Shown in pieces: positions 44,498-53,800 of a stretch of 64,000 bases of DNA (its first letter is position 1; the number at the start of each line of letters is the position of its first letter). Below the pieces are notes generated by a model, which searched no databases, was not told the origin of the DNA, and saw nothing but the letters and a program-made list of their open reading frames with translations. The translations under genes were made by a program, and so were the position numbers. This DNA is from Shewanella baltica (GTDB lineage: Bacteria > Pseudomonadota > Gammaproteobacteria > Enterobacterales > Shewanellaceae), in assembly GCF_900456975.1 (NCBI RefSeq), contig NZ_UGYM01000002.1, forward strand, positions 3,844,001 through 3,908,000, written 5' to 3'.

Positions 44498-45781
44498 ATG
44501 AGCAAACAGGTCGAACGACACGATATTTCCGACGAATTATACATCTACCTGCAAGACAATAGCGAACGTTGGTATGCTCGCACTAAAGTCGCGGGTAAGT
44601 GGCACGCCAGAGCCACCAAGCAGAAAGAAAAAGAGAAAGCCATTGGCATGGCCTATCGGATTCAAATGGAATTCCAGTTCATGGCCGACCGTAATCTGCT
44701 GGTGAGTTCCAAACGCTTTCGTGATGTGGCTGAAAAAGCCATTAGCGCTATGGAAGAAGCGCTCGATAACGAGACAGCCCCACTTAACTACAAGACCTAT
44801 ATTCAGGTATTGCGTAAGTACCATATCCCCTTTTTCGACCGCACTTACATTACCTCGATTGATAGTGAGAAGCTGCGTGAATTTGATAAATGGCGTATTG
44901 AACAATTTGATAGAGTCCCAGCCAAATCGACACTGTTAAACCACAATGCCGCTATGCAACTAGTGTTTAAAGAAGCGGTTGACCATAAATGGATGTTAGC
45001 GGCTCAAGTGCCCTCTTTATCGACCAAAGGGGCAGAGTCACAGCGTCGAGCACATTTTTCACCCGAGGAATACAACAAAGCATTCGATACCGTATACCAG
45101 CTTAAGCAAAACAGCCGTAAGGAGAAAACCCGCCAAATTCGTGAGTTACTGATGGACTATATCGAGTTTGCGGTGAATACGGGTATTCGACCAGGAACGG
45201 AAATGGAAAGCCTGACTTGGGGTGACATCCACATCGATACCAATGAGCACAACATTATCTTCTATATCACTGTGACCAAGGGGAAAACAGTCAAGCACAC
45301 TGGCACCAGAGAAGTGGTTTGCCGAGATGAAATCTTCTCCAGCGTTCAAGAGTTACGAGAGCGCTTCCCAAACAGAAAGCCCTCAGACAAACTGTTTCGC
45401 TTGGCAGATGGTTCAATCACCAACGAACTCGGTAAAGCCTTTGAAAAAGCCATATCCGAAGCAGGTTTAAAGTCATCCCCCCATGGCGTTAGAACACTTT
45501 ACTCATTACGCCATACCTACATTACGTGGCAACTGATGTCAGGCAACGTCAGCATGGAAGTGTTGGCTAAACAATGTGGCACTAGCATTGCCATGATTGA
45601 ACAGCACTACAGCCACGTGACGCCGAAAATGTACAGTAAAGAACTGTCGGGTGTTGACCTAGGCAAAGCCAAGTCCAAAGTAAAAACCAAAAGAACGTCT
45701 GGCGTTAAGCAAAATGAAGCGAGATTGACTGAGCTGTTTAAAGAGTGGCAAGTCAGCTACAAACAGCGTGGCTGTATTTAA
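44498..45781 (+). CDS. int: Tyrosine recombinase, island integrase
   Basis: A 427-residue phage-type integrase that inserts and excises the island. The N-terminal region ~1-100 resembles the arm/core DNA-binding part (SKQVERHDISDELYIYLQDN). The catalytic domain shows the first arginine in NTGIRPGTEMESL, HxxR-type residues in YSLRHTYITW, and the nucleophile Tyr371 in IEQHYSHVTP. Preceded by a short AT-rich region and the tRNA-Leu fragment, the standard arrangement. All catalytic residues I can see are present. Confidence 0.93.
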   Translation: MSKQVERHDISDELYIYLQDNSERWYARTKVAGKWHARATKQKEKEKAIGMAYRIQMEFQFMADRNLLVSSKRFRDVAEKAISAMEEALDNETAPLNYKTYIQVLRKYHIPFFDRTYITSIDSEKLREFDKWRIEQFDRVPAKSTLLNHNAAMQLVFKEAVDHKWMLAAQVPSLSTKGAESQRRAHFSPEEYNKAFDTVYQLKQNSRKEKTRQIRELLMDYIEFAVNTGIRPGTEMESLTWGDIHIDTNEHNIIFYITVTKGKTVKHTGTREVVCRDEIFSSVQELRERFPNRKPSDKLFRLADGSITNELGKAFEKAISEAGLKSSPHGVRTLYSLRHTYITWQLMSGNVSMEVLAKQCGTSIAMIEQHYSHVTPKMYSKELSGVDLGKAKSKVKTKRTSGVKQNEARLTELFKEWQVSYKQRGCI

Positions 45782-45795
45782 GCCTTAGACAATGC

Positions 45796-46023
45796 CTAAC
45801 CTTTTAGTGATGTTCGACTCGGTAGCAACTCATGTGGCTCACAGTCGAGCACCTCTGCAATCTTGTACAACATATCGAGCGTAATGTTCGCCTCCGCTCG
45901 TTCTATACGGCCGATATAACTGCGGTCAATCTCTGCACGTAACGCCAATTCATCTTGAGATAAGCCTCTGAGCTTTCTCATTTTGCGCATCGCATGACCA
46001 AATTCAGTCGCTAATGTTTTCAT
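45796..46023 (-). CDS. XRE-family transcriptional regulator
   Basis: A 75-residue single-domain Cro/C1-type helix-turn-helix protein (GLSQDELALRAEIDRSYIGR), like controller or phage regulators. Start ATG at 46023 follows GAAGGAG; an upstream in-frame ATG is less likely. It is divergent from the 433-residue membrane gene, with a palindromic operator between, so it probably regulates itself and that gene. Confidence 0.88.
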   Translation of the reverse strand: MKTLATEFGHAMRKMRKLRGLSQDELALRAEIDRSYIGRIERAEANITLDMLYKIAEVLDCEPHELLPSRTSLKG

Positions 46024-46078
46024 AGTGTCTCCTTCGTCACAAGGCAACCACTATGGGAATTTGCTTACCAACTAACCA

Positions 46079-46113
46079 CGGATTATAATCCGCATTTAGT
46101 GCGTATAATCCTC
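46079..46113. promoter_or_regulatory. Palindromic operator candidate of the XRE regulator
   Basis: CGGATTATAATCCG (46079-46092) is a perfect 14-bp palindrome, and 11 bp later GTATAATCC repeats one half. Tandem sites of this kind are typical for small XRE/controller proteins. Confidence 0.6.
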
Positions 46114-46190
46114 ATTTAAACCCTTGAGCAAACATAGGTCTACTTGACCTAGTAAAGCCTATAGCTCAACCCGTATTACAAGGAAAGGTA

Positions 46191-47492
46191 ATGAACTCCT
46201 ACAACGTCATTTTTAAAGGTGAGATAGCAGAAGGAAAAGACCGCCATAAGTTGAGTCAGGCACTGGCAAAGTTTCTAAAAGTCCCCGAGGAAAAAGCACA
46301 TCTGTTGTTCTCAGGTAATCCGATATGCATTAAGAAAGCTCTGAGCGAAAGTGAAGCTAACGCACTAAAAGCCAAGTTGAACGGTGTGGGTATCATTACC
46401 CACATCAAGCCCGTAGCAACTCAAGCCGTAACGTCAGCCCCTGTAGCCACCGCACCTGTTACACCAAAACAAGTAGCGAAGCCATCGATTGAAGCTAAGC
46501 CGTCTACGGCCACCAAGCCTACAGTGAAATCCTATGATGATTTAAGCCAAGGCTGGCAAAAGGTGTTTGCTGAATTTGACCTAAGACAAGCTGACAAGTT
46601 GGGCTATTTTGCTTCAGCAAAAAGTCCTGCACATACCTCAAGGCCTAAAAAGGAGCAATTAAAGGGGCAGAATGTGGTTAACATGAATGCACTCGCATTT
46701 GTGTTTGGCTCGGGGTACTACTTCGCTAAGGGCATGTGGAAGAAAGGCATTTATCTGTTTCTCATGCTAATGCTGCTGAACCTGATAATCATAGCAGTTG
46801 CATCACTCATTACTGACAAGAACCTGAGCAAGCTTCCTTTTATCATCAATTCTATTGTCTTTGGTCTTACGGCTAATTATGACTATTACCGCTATTACAA
46901 GCTCGGTGAAACTATATGGCCTTGGATGCCAAAGTGGATGACGGGCTGGTTAGGTATCATAGCCTCCGCGGTTGTTACGTTTGTCGCGTTCCTTATCGTC
47001 TTAATCATTCTCGGCATTCGTTTCGGTGAACCATTAAATATTATCTATGTAAAAGAGGGTGTCCTCGAAGACTACAAGCAAACCAACATAGGTCAGGCGT
47101 TTGATAAATGGTCGCCTTGCGCCAGCACGGCTTGGGTAGAGCAAGAAGCCAGCAATGGCATTACCACGGTTATGTATACCTGCAATATGAAGCTGAAACA
47201 CTTTAAGCAAGTGGGTCAACAAGCCTCTGAAGCGGTAACTGGAAAAGTCGATGAAGCCTTTATCTCTCAGGTCACACGCGCATCATTGACGATTCAGTTT
47301 CTCATCAATCTCGACGATACCTTTGAAGTGAATACTGCAAAGTGGCAACTGTCATTGGGAGAAGGTAAAGAGCACACCCCGTATATCACCGCCAACAATG
47401 CCCTAGATGACATCTACAGTAACTCACTCAACAAGGCTATCGGCGAAATATTCACACCAGAAAACATCCTCCTCAATCAAGTAACGAAGTAA
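46191..47492 (+). CDS. Membrane protein with DUF2628-like segment
   Basis: 433 residues, function unknown. The N-terminal ~75 residues (MNSYNVIFKGEIAEGKDR to about ITHIKP) match a small domain often attached to proteobacterial membrane proteins. An Ala/Thr/Pro/Lys linker follows, then a DUF2628-like part with two helices (WKKGIYLFLMLMLLNLIIIA; LPFIINSIVFGLTANYDYY), a further helix (AVVTFVAFLIVLIILGIRF) and a ~150-residue C-terminal domain probably outside the cytoplasm. A decayed inverted copy of its last 150 bp lies at 61531-61686. The ATG follows AAGGA. Confidence 0.65.
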   Translation: MNSYNVIFKGEIAEGKDRHKLSQALAKFLKVPEEKAHLLFSGNPICIKKALSESEANALKAKLNGVGIITHIKPVATQAVTSAPVATAPVTPKQVAKPSIEAKPSTATKPTVKSYDDLSQGWQKVFAEFDLRQADKLGYFASAKSPAHTSRPKKEQLKGQNVVNMNALAFVFGSGYYFAKGMWKKGIYLFLMLMLLNLIIIAVASLITDKNLSKLPFIINSIVFGLTANYDYYRYYKLGETIWPWMPKWMTGWLGIIASAVVTFVAFLIVLIILGIRFGEPLNIIYVKEGVLEDYKQTNIGQAFDKWSPCASTAWVEQEASNGITTVMYTCNMKLKHFKQVGQQASEAVTGKVDEAFISQVTRASLTIQFLINLDDTFEVNTAKWQLSLGEGKEHTPYITANNALDDIYSNSLNKAIGEIFTPENILLNQVTK

Positions 47493-47544
47493 TCATCACG
47501 ACCAACAGCCTGCTTTAATCAGGACAACATAACAGGGAACACCT

Positions 47545-48621
47545 ATGAATAAGTGCATTCACGCAAGCATCAAACTCGCCATAACGTCAATAAAGACACC
47601 GCCATCAAAGGCAAATACACTGCTTTTGAGCATAGTCGCAGCAACATTACTCGCTGGCTGTGGCGGCTCGGAAGGTGACAGCAGCGATGACAACGGACAA
47701 GTCACCCCAACGGTCTACAGCATTCCAGCAACGGCAAGCCTTGGCGGAAAAATCAGCCCAGCAATCAACATGGTTGAATCCGGTCATGCAACTACCTTCA
47801 CAGTAACACCCGATACCGGCTATCAAATCGATGATATCAGTGGTTGCAGTGGCGCATTAACCCAAAACAGCTATACAACAGCGGTCATAAATGCCCAGTG
47901 TGCAGTCACCGTATCTTTCAAACTCAGCACGTACAAAATCACCACGCAAGCAACAACCGGAGGCAAAATCAGTCCCGAGAGTATTGATGTCAGTTACAAC
48001 ACCCACGCCAGCTTTAACGTCTCAACGGACATCGGCTATCAAATTGAATCCGTCACAGGCTGTAATGGCACGCTCAATAACAATGAGTACACCACAGGAA
48101 CAGTGACATCAGATTGCCAAATCAATGCCACGTTTACCAAAATTGGCGATGGTACACTTGCAGAGCGGTATATTGATAACGGCAATGGCACCATCACCGA
48201 CACGCAAACCAAGCTGATGTGGATGCGCTGTAGCGTAGGACAGACTTGGCAAGACGGTAGCTGTAAAGGCAGTCCTACTACTTTTATCTGGCCATATGCA
48301 ATGGGAATGTCTATCTCTGATGGTAACCACACCGACTGGCGCTTACCCACAAAAGAGGAATTAAGTTCACTGATTTATTGTTCATCAGGTAAACCAAGTT
48401 ATTGGAAACCAAACGATAATGTGTGTGAAGGTAACTATAAAAGCCCGACATTAGCGCGAGCAGCATTTCCGCAGACACCTGACTATGCTGGCTATTGGAC
48501 TTCAACTGCCAGCGATAATAGCCAGTTTGGCGGCAAGTGGCTTATCCAATTCTATGATGGTCATGGCCGCTGGAATGGACCAGTCCTTTATCTACATGTC
48601 AGGATGGTAAGAACCAAGTAA
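47545..48621 (+). CDS. Lipoprotein with two ~70-residue repeats and a DUF1566 domain
   Basis: 358 residues. The lipobox LLAGC places the lipidated cysteine at 39. Two tandem repeats (~65-130 and ~131-200) share GGKISP, GYQI, GC.G.L and C..T..F; each has a cysteine pair. The C-terminus (~205-358) is a DUF1566/Lcl-type domain starting RYIDNGNGTITDTQTKLMW and containing WRLPTKEEL and YWTSTASD. Exported surface or periplasmic protein of unknown role. 52 bp downstream of the membrane gene, same strand. Confidence 0.75.
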   Translation: MNKCIHASIKLAITSIKTPPSKANTLLLSIVAATLLAGCGGSEGDSSDDNGQVTPTVYSIPATASLGGKISPAINMVESGHATTFTVTPDTGYQIDDISGCSGALTQNSYTTAVINAQCAVTVSFKLSTYKITTQATTGGKISPESIDVSYNTHASFNVSTDIGYQIESVTGCNGTLNNNEYTTGTVTSDCQINATFTKIGDGTLAERYIDNGNGTITDTQTKLMWMRCSVGQTWQDGSCKGSPTTFIWPYAMGMSISDGNHTDWRLPTKEELSSLIYCSSGKPSYWKPNDNVCEGNYKSPTLARAAFPQTPDYAGYWTSTASDNSQFGGKWLIQFYDGHGRWNGPVLYLHVRMVRTK

Positions 48622-48847
48622 AAAAACAGAAGCAAATGAGGTAGGCATTGCAGATAAAGAGCGAATGCCTACCGCTTCTAGTCTAAAGATTACCGTTGAA
48701 ATGAATACCTTTGCCTAATCCTGTCATCTCAAACTGAACTCAGAACAAAGTATCACTTAACAGCTTTGAATTTGTAGAGCTCTTAAATTGTCATGAGTAA
48801 ATATAAATTTCTTACTAAATAGCGAAATTTAGTGTGCCACTCTACAC

Positions 48848-49198
48848 ATGTTGTTGTGGACGTACATTGAGCAAGTGATTGTCGAAGACTCACGCTTATC
48901 ACAATGCCATTTGGATCTATGGTTAGGAGGGTTTGAGCAGACCTTTCGCTATGCGCAAGCCATGCTGAATTTTCTACTAGCCTCAGAAGATTTAGGTATT
49001 GTCGGCAGTCTTAAAAGCCAACAGCTCTTTTTGTATTGGAAATTACAAGGGGATACTCAACTGATAAACCAAGAGTTAGCGCAGGCCTTCAATGATCCCC
49101 ATTGCGTGCTACCAGAAACTAAGTTGGGGCTGAATTGGCTCATCGCAACGATGAACAAGCACCTAGCCAAACATCAACAAGTGAGCATAAGGCACTAA
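48848..49198 (+). pseudogene. Truncated 3' copy of the gene at 63214
   Basis: The first ~160 bp are nearly identical to 63835-64000 (MLLWTY.EQVIVEDSRLS.C.LDLW.GGFEQTF.YAQAML.FLLA.EDLGIVGS). The 5' part present at 63214-63834 is missing here; sequence before 48848 is unrelated. The remainder probably shows how the right-hand gene continues beyond the window. No ribosome-binding site, so likely not expressed. Confidence 0.8.
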
Positions 49199-49201
49199 CC
49201 A

Positions 49202-49367
49202 AGTGGCCAATCATACACGGAAAGCTGGCCAGATTGTTTTGACACTGCTGGCCAAACAAAATCGGAAAGCTGGTCAAAAAAGACGGAATATACACCTGTA
49301 TATTCCGACCTAACGCCACCACGATTCCGAAACAGATTGGCCAGTGTTCCGATGAAAACTGGCCACT
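49202..49367. repeat. 166-bp imperfect inverted-repeat unit with central palindrome
   Basis: The ends are AGTGGCCA and TGGCCACT. Inside are further inverted copies (CTGGCCAGATTGTTTT at 49225-49240 against CTGGCCAATCTGTTTC, complement of 49329-49344). The centre is CGGAATATACA-CC-TGTATATTCCG (49284-49307), a perfect 11-bp hairpin. It looks like two facing insertion-sequence ends, perhaps IS21-like with multiple subrepeats, or a small MITE. No coding capacity. Confidence 0.6.
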
Positions 49368-49433
49368 CATTCGCATACCTACTCAAAACTTGTCAATGCA
49401 TCAGAAAGGTTTGGATATCCCATCTTTATGCAG

Positions 49434-49925
49434 CTAGTTCTGTGTTATTTTTCTATTCATTTCAACAAGCTGCCCTCCCCAAAAAACACCAACAAATCCA
49501 AGAGAACAAAAAATAATTGAGATTATCAAAACCCATTTTATCAATGAGTTACGATGCTCAATTATTGAATCAAATGACACTAATACTTCGGAATCAATCG
49601 ATATCGCATAGATCTGGGCATTCCCACTAGGCCCATTGTAGACTAATAGTTCTGCCACACCATTTTGATGAGATTTTATGTCTGAAAAAACATCCGGAAC
49701 ACGCCCATTCCATCTGCTATACGTAAAATCTAAATTATCGATAGATATGTCCAACTGATTACCATTAATTTCTACACGTTCTATAACACCGCTATACTTA
49801 TCCAACGTAGTAAAGTCAGGAGATTTAACTATAAACATAAAATTAGCGCTAATACATACCGTGACAGTTATCAAAAGCATGCCCAGTATACGATAGGTGT
49901 TTTTAGCAATTGAAGTTTCCATCAT
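49434..49925 (-). CDS. Putative immunity protein of cassette A, two membrane helices
   Basis: 163 residues with a membrane helix near each end (ILGMLLITVTVCISANFMFI; WVLIISIIFCSLGFVGVFWG) and a ~90-residue loop between. Not recognised as a named family. Its start overlaps the stop of the RHS-core protein (ATGA), with AGGAGGT upstream, so the two are translationally coupled. A small unrelated gene directly after a polymorphic toxin is usually its immunity gene, and a membrane protein suits a membrane-acting toxin. The function is inferred from position. Confidence 0.55.
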   Translation of the reverse strand: MMETSIAKNTYRILGMLLITVTVCISANFMFIVKSPDFTTLDKYSGVIERVEINGNQLDISIDNLDFTYSRWNGRVPDVFSDIKSHQNGVAELLVYNGPSGNAQIYAISIDSEVLVSFDSIIEHRNSLIKWVLIISIIFCSLGFVGVFWGGQLVEMNRKITQN

Positions 49926-50794
49926 TGTGTTTTTACCTCCTCTATCGTAACTGCAATCGCAGCTCCAGCGATATCAGTAGCTATCGACGCACCAGCCGCA
50001 ATCGCAGGAACACTTGCAGCTATTCCAGTTGCAGCTCCTTCTATTCCTTTGATAATAGCTTTGTCTGTATCAACACTTGGAACTTGTCCGCGAGAAATAT
50101 CACCAATAGCATCGCCTGCGGCCTGAGTTGTTGCCCCTGAAGTGAAACCAGAAACTCCAGCACCAACTATTTGCGCAGTAGTTTTGGCGGCCCCCTGAGT
50201 GAGGGCTTGTTGAGCAGCAACTTTAACACCAAAACCAGCTGTCGTCCCAGCAATACCGCCGGAAAGAGCACCAGCGAGAGCACCTGCAGCACCGGCGATG
50301 AACGCCTCGGGATTGCTAGCTCCCATGTCAGTTGCCATTTTGAAGCCTGAATAGCCTCCAATAACTGCTCCGATTAAAGGTATTAGAAACGCAAACTCCC
50401 CATCTGGATCGGTGTATTTATAAGGGTTGTTGTTTGCGTACGCATATCGATTAAAACCATGAACTGGATTATCACGACCAATATGCCCTAGCGCATCAAC
50501 AGGATCATTAGAGTAAAACCGACCTATCAGTGGATCATAGTAGCGTGCCTGCATATAAGTCAGACCTAGGTCTTTATCTTGCAGATGGCCTGTGTAGCCT
50601 ATACCTTCCTTGTCACCGCCGATGCGTTTACCGAAGGGTTCATAGTGGCTGCGGCTGATAATGTTGCCTGATGCATCTGATTCGGACACCACTGAGCCTA
50701 GCATATCTGTGTGTTGGTAGCGCACTGTTGCTGCATAGGTGGGCATACTCATTAGTACCACTAACAGCAAAGTGAATTGTTGCCATAACTTCAT
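49922..50794 (-). CDS. Secreted RHS-core protein A with hydrophobic variable tip
   Basis: 290 residues. Signal peptide at 1-22 (LLLVVLMSMPTYAA). Residues ~23-130 form the RHS-repeat-associated core (YQHTDMLGSVVSES, GYTGHLQDKDLGLTYMQARY, FNRYAYANNNPYKYTDPDG). After DPDG the sequence changes to a Gly/Ala-rich hydrophobic tail with glycine-zipper-like runs (AGAAGALAGALSGGIAG), suggesting a pore-forming or membrane-inserting tip. I choose the second of two adjacent ATGs because it aligns with cassette B and has AAAGGA six bases upstream. In ordinary Rhs proteins this core is fused to the YD repeats; here it is a separate gene 23 bp after the shell gene. Confidence 0.8.
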   Translation of the reverse strand: MKLWQQFTLLLVVLMSMPTYAATVRYQHTDMLGSVVSESDASGNIISRSHYEPFGKRIGGDKEGIGYTGHLQDKDLGLTYMQARYYDPLIGRFYSNDPVDALGHIGRDNPVHGFNRYAYANNNPYKYTDPDGEFAFLIPLIGAVIGGYSGFKMATDMGASNPEAFIAGAAGALAGALSGGIAGTTAGFGVKVAAQQALTQGAAKTTAQIVGAGVSGFTSGATTQAAGDAIGDISRGQVPSVDTDKAIIKGIEGAATGIAASVPAIAAGASIATDIAGAAIAVTIEEVKTQ

Positions 50795-50817
50795 CATTAA
50801 TCCTTTATTGTTAGTCA

Positions 50818-53800
50818 TTACATGTCACTCCCGCCACCAACTCCACTGGCCGTTTCTTGCCTCGTCGTTTGACCTCCGTCACCAGTACATGTCAATGTGA
50901 TTTGATAGACAATACCATTGGCTGTATAAGTTTTACGACCATTCGTGCCGGATAAAATATCAATTCCTTGTGTTGCACCATTGAAACTTTTGTTGACCAT
51001 TCCAGAGCAAGAGGAGGCATTGGTACTGCTCCATGTCACTAAATGAGCGGGTGAACTCACAACTGCAGGACATTCCATTTTAGGGGGGCAATCGCTTCCA
51101 ACTAAAGTCGCTTCTACTTTTAGCACTACAGTTGGTGGGGTACCGCCAGTGTTTGGGGGATTTCCGGCGAGAGCATTATCAACTTCGGCCACTAATTGCT
51201 TACCTAAGTAAACACTGTCTGTCTTAGTGCCATTCGCAGCTTCACGATGTAATAACTGGCCGCCATTGCTGTAAACAGTGTAATGACTACCATCTGTTTT
51301 AGTTTGTTTTACTCGTCTATTATGACCATCATAAACATAGTTGATGCCCTTAGCCGCTGTCATTTGCTGACCTAAGTTATAGGCAAGGCTATAGCGTCCG
51401 TTATTAATCACATTGCCTCTGGCGTCATATTGGTAAGCGTAGGCATAGGCACCAGTGAGGTTATTTAACCGATTAAGCGCATTGTACTTGTAGTTAATCG
51501 TGGAGTTATTCAGACTGCGGCTGAGAACATTACCCAGACCATCATAGTTATACCGACCGCTCCCCCACTTACCATCGGCAGACAGTAAGCGGTCTGCACC
51601 GTCATAAACCAGATTATCGACATCGTTATTGCGGTCTACCCAATCAATCAAACGAGCTAAATTGTCGTTATAGTCATAACTTGGATCGAGACTATTCTTA
51701 ACTGAGCTAGCCTTGACATCCGTGATTGCATCTATTCGACCCGTAGTATCCAGTGCGACCTTGCGCACTATGCCATTGCCATAGGTAAACTGCTTAATTT
51801 GACCGTTAGGATGATAACTCACGCCTGTTGCATAACTGCCAACTTTAGTGGGCTGCCCTAAAGCATTCGGTGCAAAATCAATCACTGCGCCTGAAGGATA
51901 TTTCAGTGAACTTAAGTCACCAAGACTGTTGTACTCCCAATCTAAGACAAAATTACGCCCATCCAGCGACAGAGTTTCCTTGTCTATGACATTTTGGCTG
52001 TTGTACAGGTAGCTCCAACTCACTGGCCCTGCAAGCAAAGATATTAAATTGCCATTGGCGTCATAACTGTAGGTTTTATCAGGGGTGCTATCGGGGAAGT
52101 TCTCAGTTCGTAACTGCCCTAAATTGTCGTAACCTAACAATATTTTGTGACTGGCAGGCACAGCGCCCGCATCACAGCTTGTTGTGGAACCATTGGCCCC
52201 CTGAGCTCGCCATATCTGTTGACGTTGACCATTATAGCCAAATGCAGTAATCCCCGTTTCAGGGCGTACCTGTTTACACAATTGTTGATAGGCATCATAG
52301 AGACGCGTTTCAGTGACATTACCTTGACGAATACTGGTGACTTGGTCAAAAAGGTTATACTCAATCGCAATGTCATCACTATCAGGTGCTTCAATTAACG
52401 TCGGCTTGTCAAAGGAAGGCTCCCCATAAGCAAGATAAGTTGTAGTGGTGATATTGTTCATCGGATCAGTCACTGCAATCTTGTTACCGGCAAGATAAGC
52501 GTTGTGAGTGATGGCATTGTCGCTGGTCCGGGTTTGAGTCACGACTCTGCCAAGGGCATCGTACTCAGTTGCCATTCCTAAGCGATTGGCTGGGTCACTG
52601 CTTGGGAAACTGGCCAGGGTGACGCGGTTTTCATGGTCGTATTCGTTACGCTGATAGCTGATGGTACCTGTATCGGCCTTATCTCGAGTGCGGGTAAACA
52701 CGGGGCGCAGCAAGCCATCATGGTAAACCATGTTCTCGAAATTCCCCTGCGAAATAGTTTGCCGTAAACTCCCAACAGCAATGCCACTGCCACTAATACC
52801 ATCATCGGCAGTTGCGACAGTGGCATAACTGATGACCTTATCAACCCACTTGGGGTCGGCATAGTCGATTTTGGTCAGCCAGCCAACGGGGTTGTAACTG
52901 TAACTGGTTTTATTACCGTTGAAATCAGTCACGCTCTTGGTGGTGCCATCGGCGTTGACTTCGAGTAATGCGACTACGGTATTGGTGGTACTGCCGTTAG
53001 CGGTGTTACAACCGTTAGTGGTTGGGCAGGCCAGCGTGATTTTGCGCGCCTTGCCGCGGTAATAGTCTTCAAACTGCTCATAACGATTAGAGCCGTTGTA
53101 AGTTGTTTTTGCTAAATTCCCATCTACATGATAAGTATAACTTCTAAATAGTCGATTAAATAACTTATCTTGAGACAACTGCGAAGCTGAGTTATAAATG
53201 TACTCATTGACAATGTTGTAGTTTGAAGAGCAGTCAGATGAATAAATCTTGGATGGCATACTAGAAATCCAGTGTGCCGAATTAAACAAATACTCCCTCT
53301 TGTAGCAAACGGAACTACTAACTCCATTAGATTTTTTACTAAAAGCGATATCACCAAAAATACTGATATCAGTATTTTCTTCGATGTAAGTGTCGCCTTG
53401 GTAATTACTAACGAACTTATTGGACGTAATAGCACGTTCCAATATTAATGAGTTAGGATTGTAGACACCGGAATTGCCTAAAACGATTGAGGAGTTATAG
53501 TCATAGTTATATCTTGCTAGCAGCGTATTTTCACTAGAGAAAATCTCTTTCTGTAAGATATTTCCTTCTGACAACAACTGAACATTTATTCCAAATCTAG
53601 ATTTTTCTCGAGAACCATCAGGATTAGTAATGACTAACTCTTTAAAGTCTCGATGAGGGGTACCTTCAAATGCACCACGATCCTCAGAATAAGAATAATT
53701 CCAAACTTCAGATTTACTGTTATACGATATTGTTTTCTTTACTAATGAATTAGAAATAAAGCATGTGAGAAATCGCAGCCTTGCCGAGTGTAGCCCATCC

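Noticed and set aside
48641..48672. Hairpin GTAGGCATT ... AATGCCTAC after the DUF1566 gene
   Set aside because: A 9-bp stem but no T tract, so not called a terminator.
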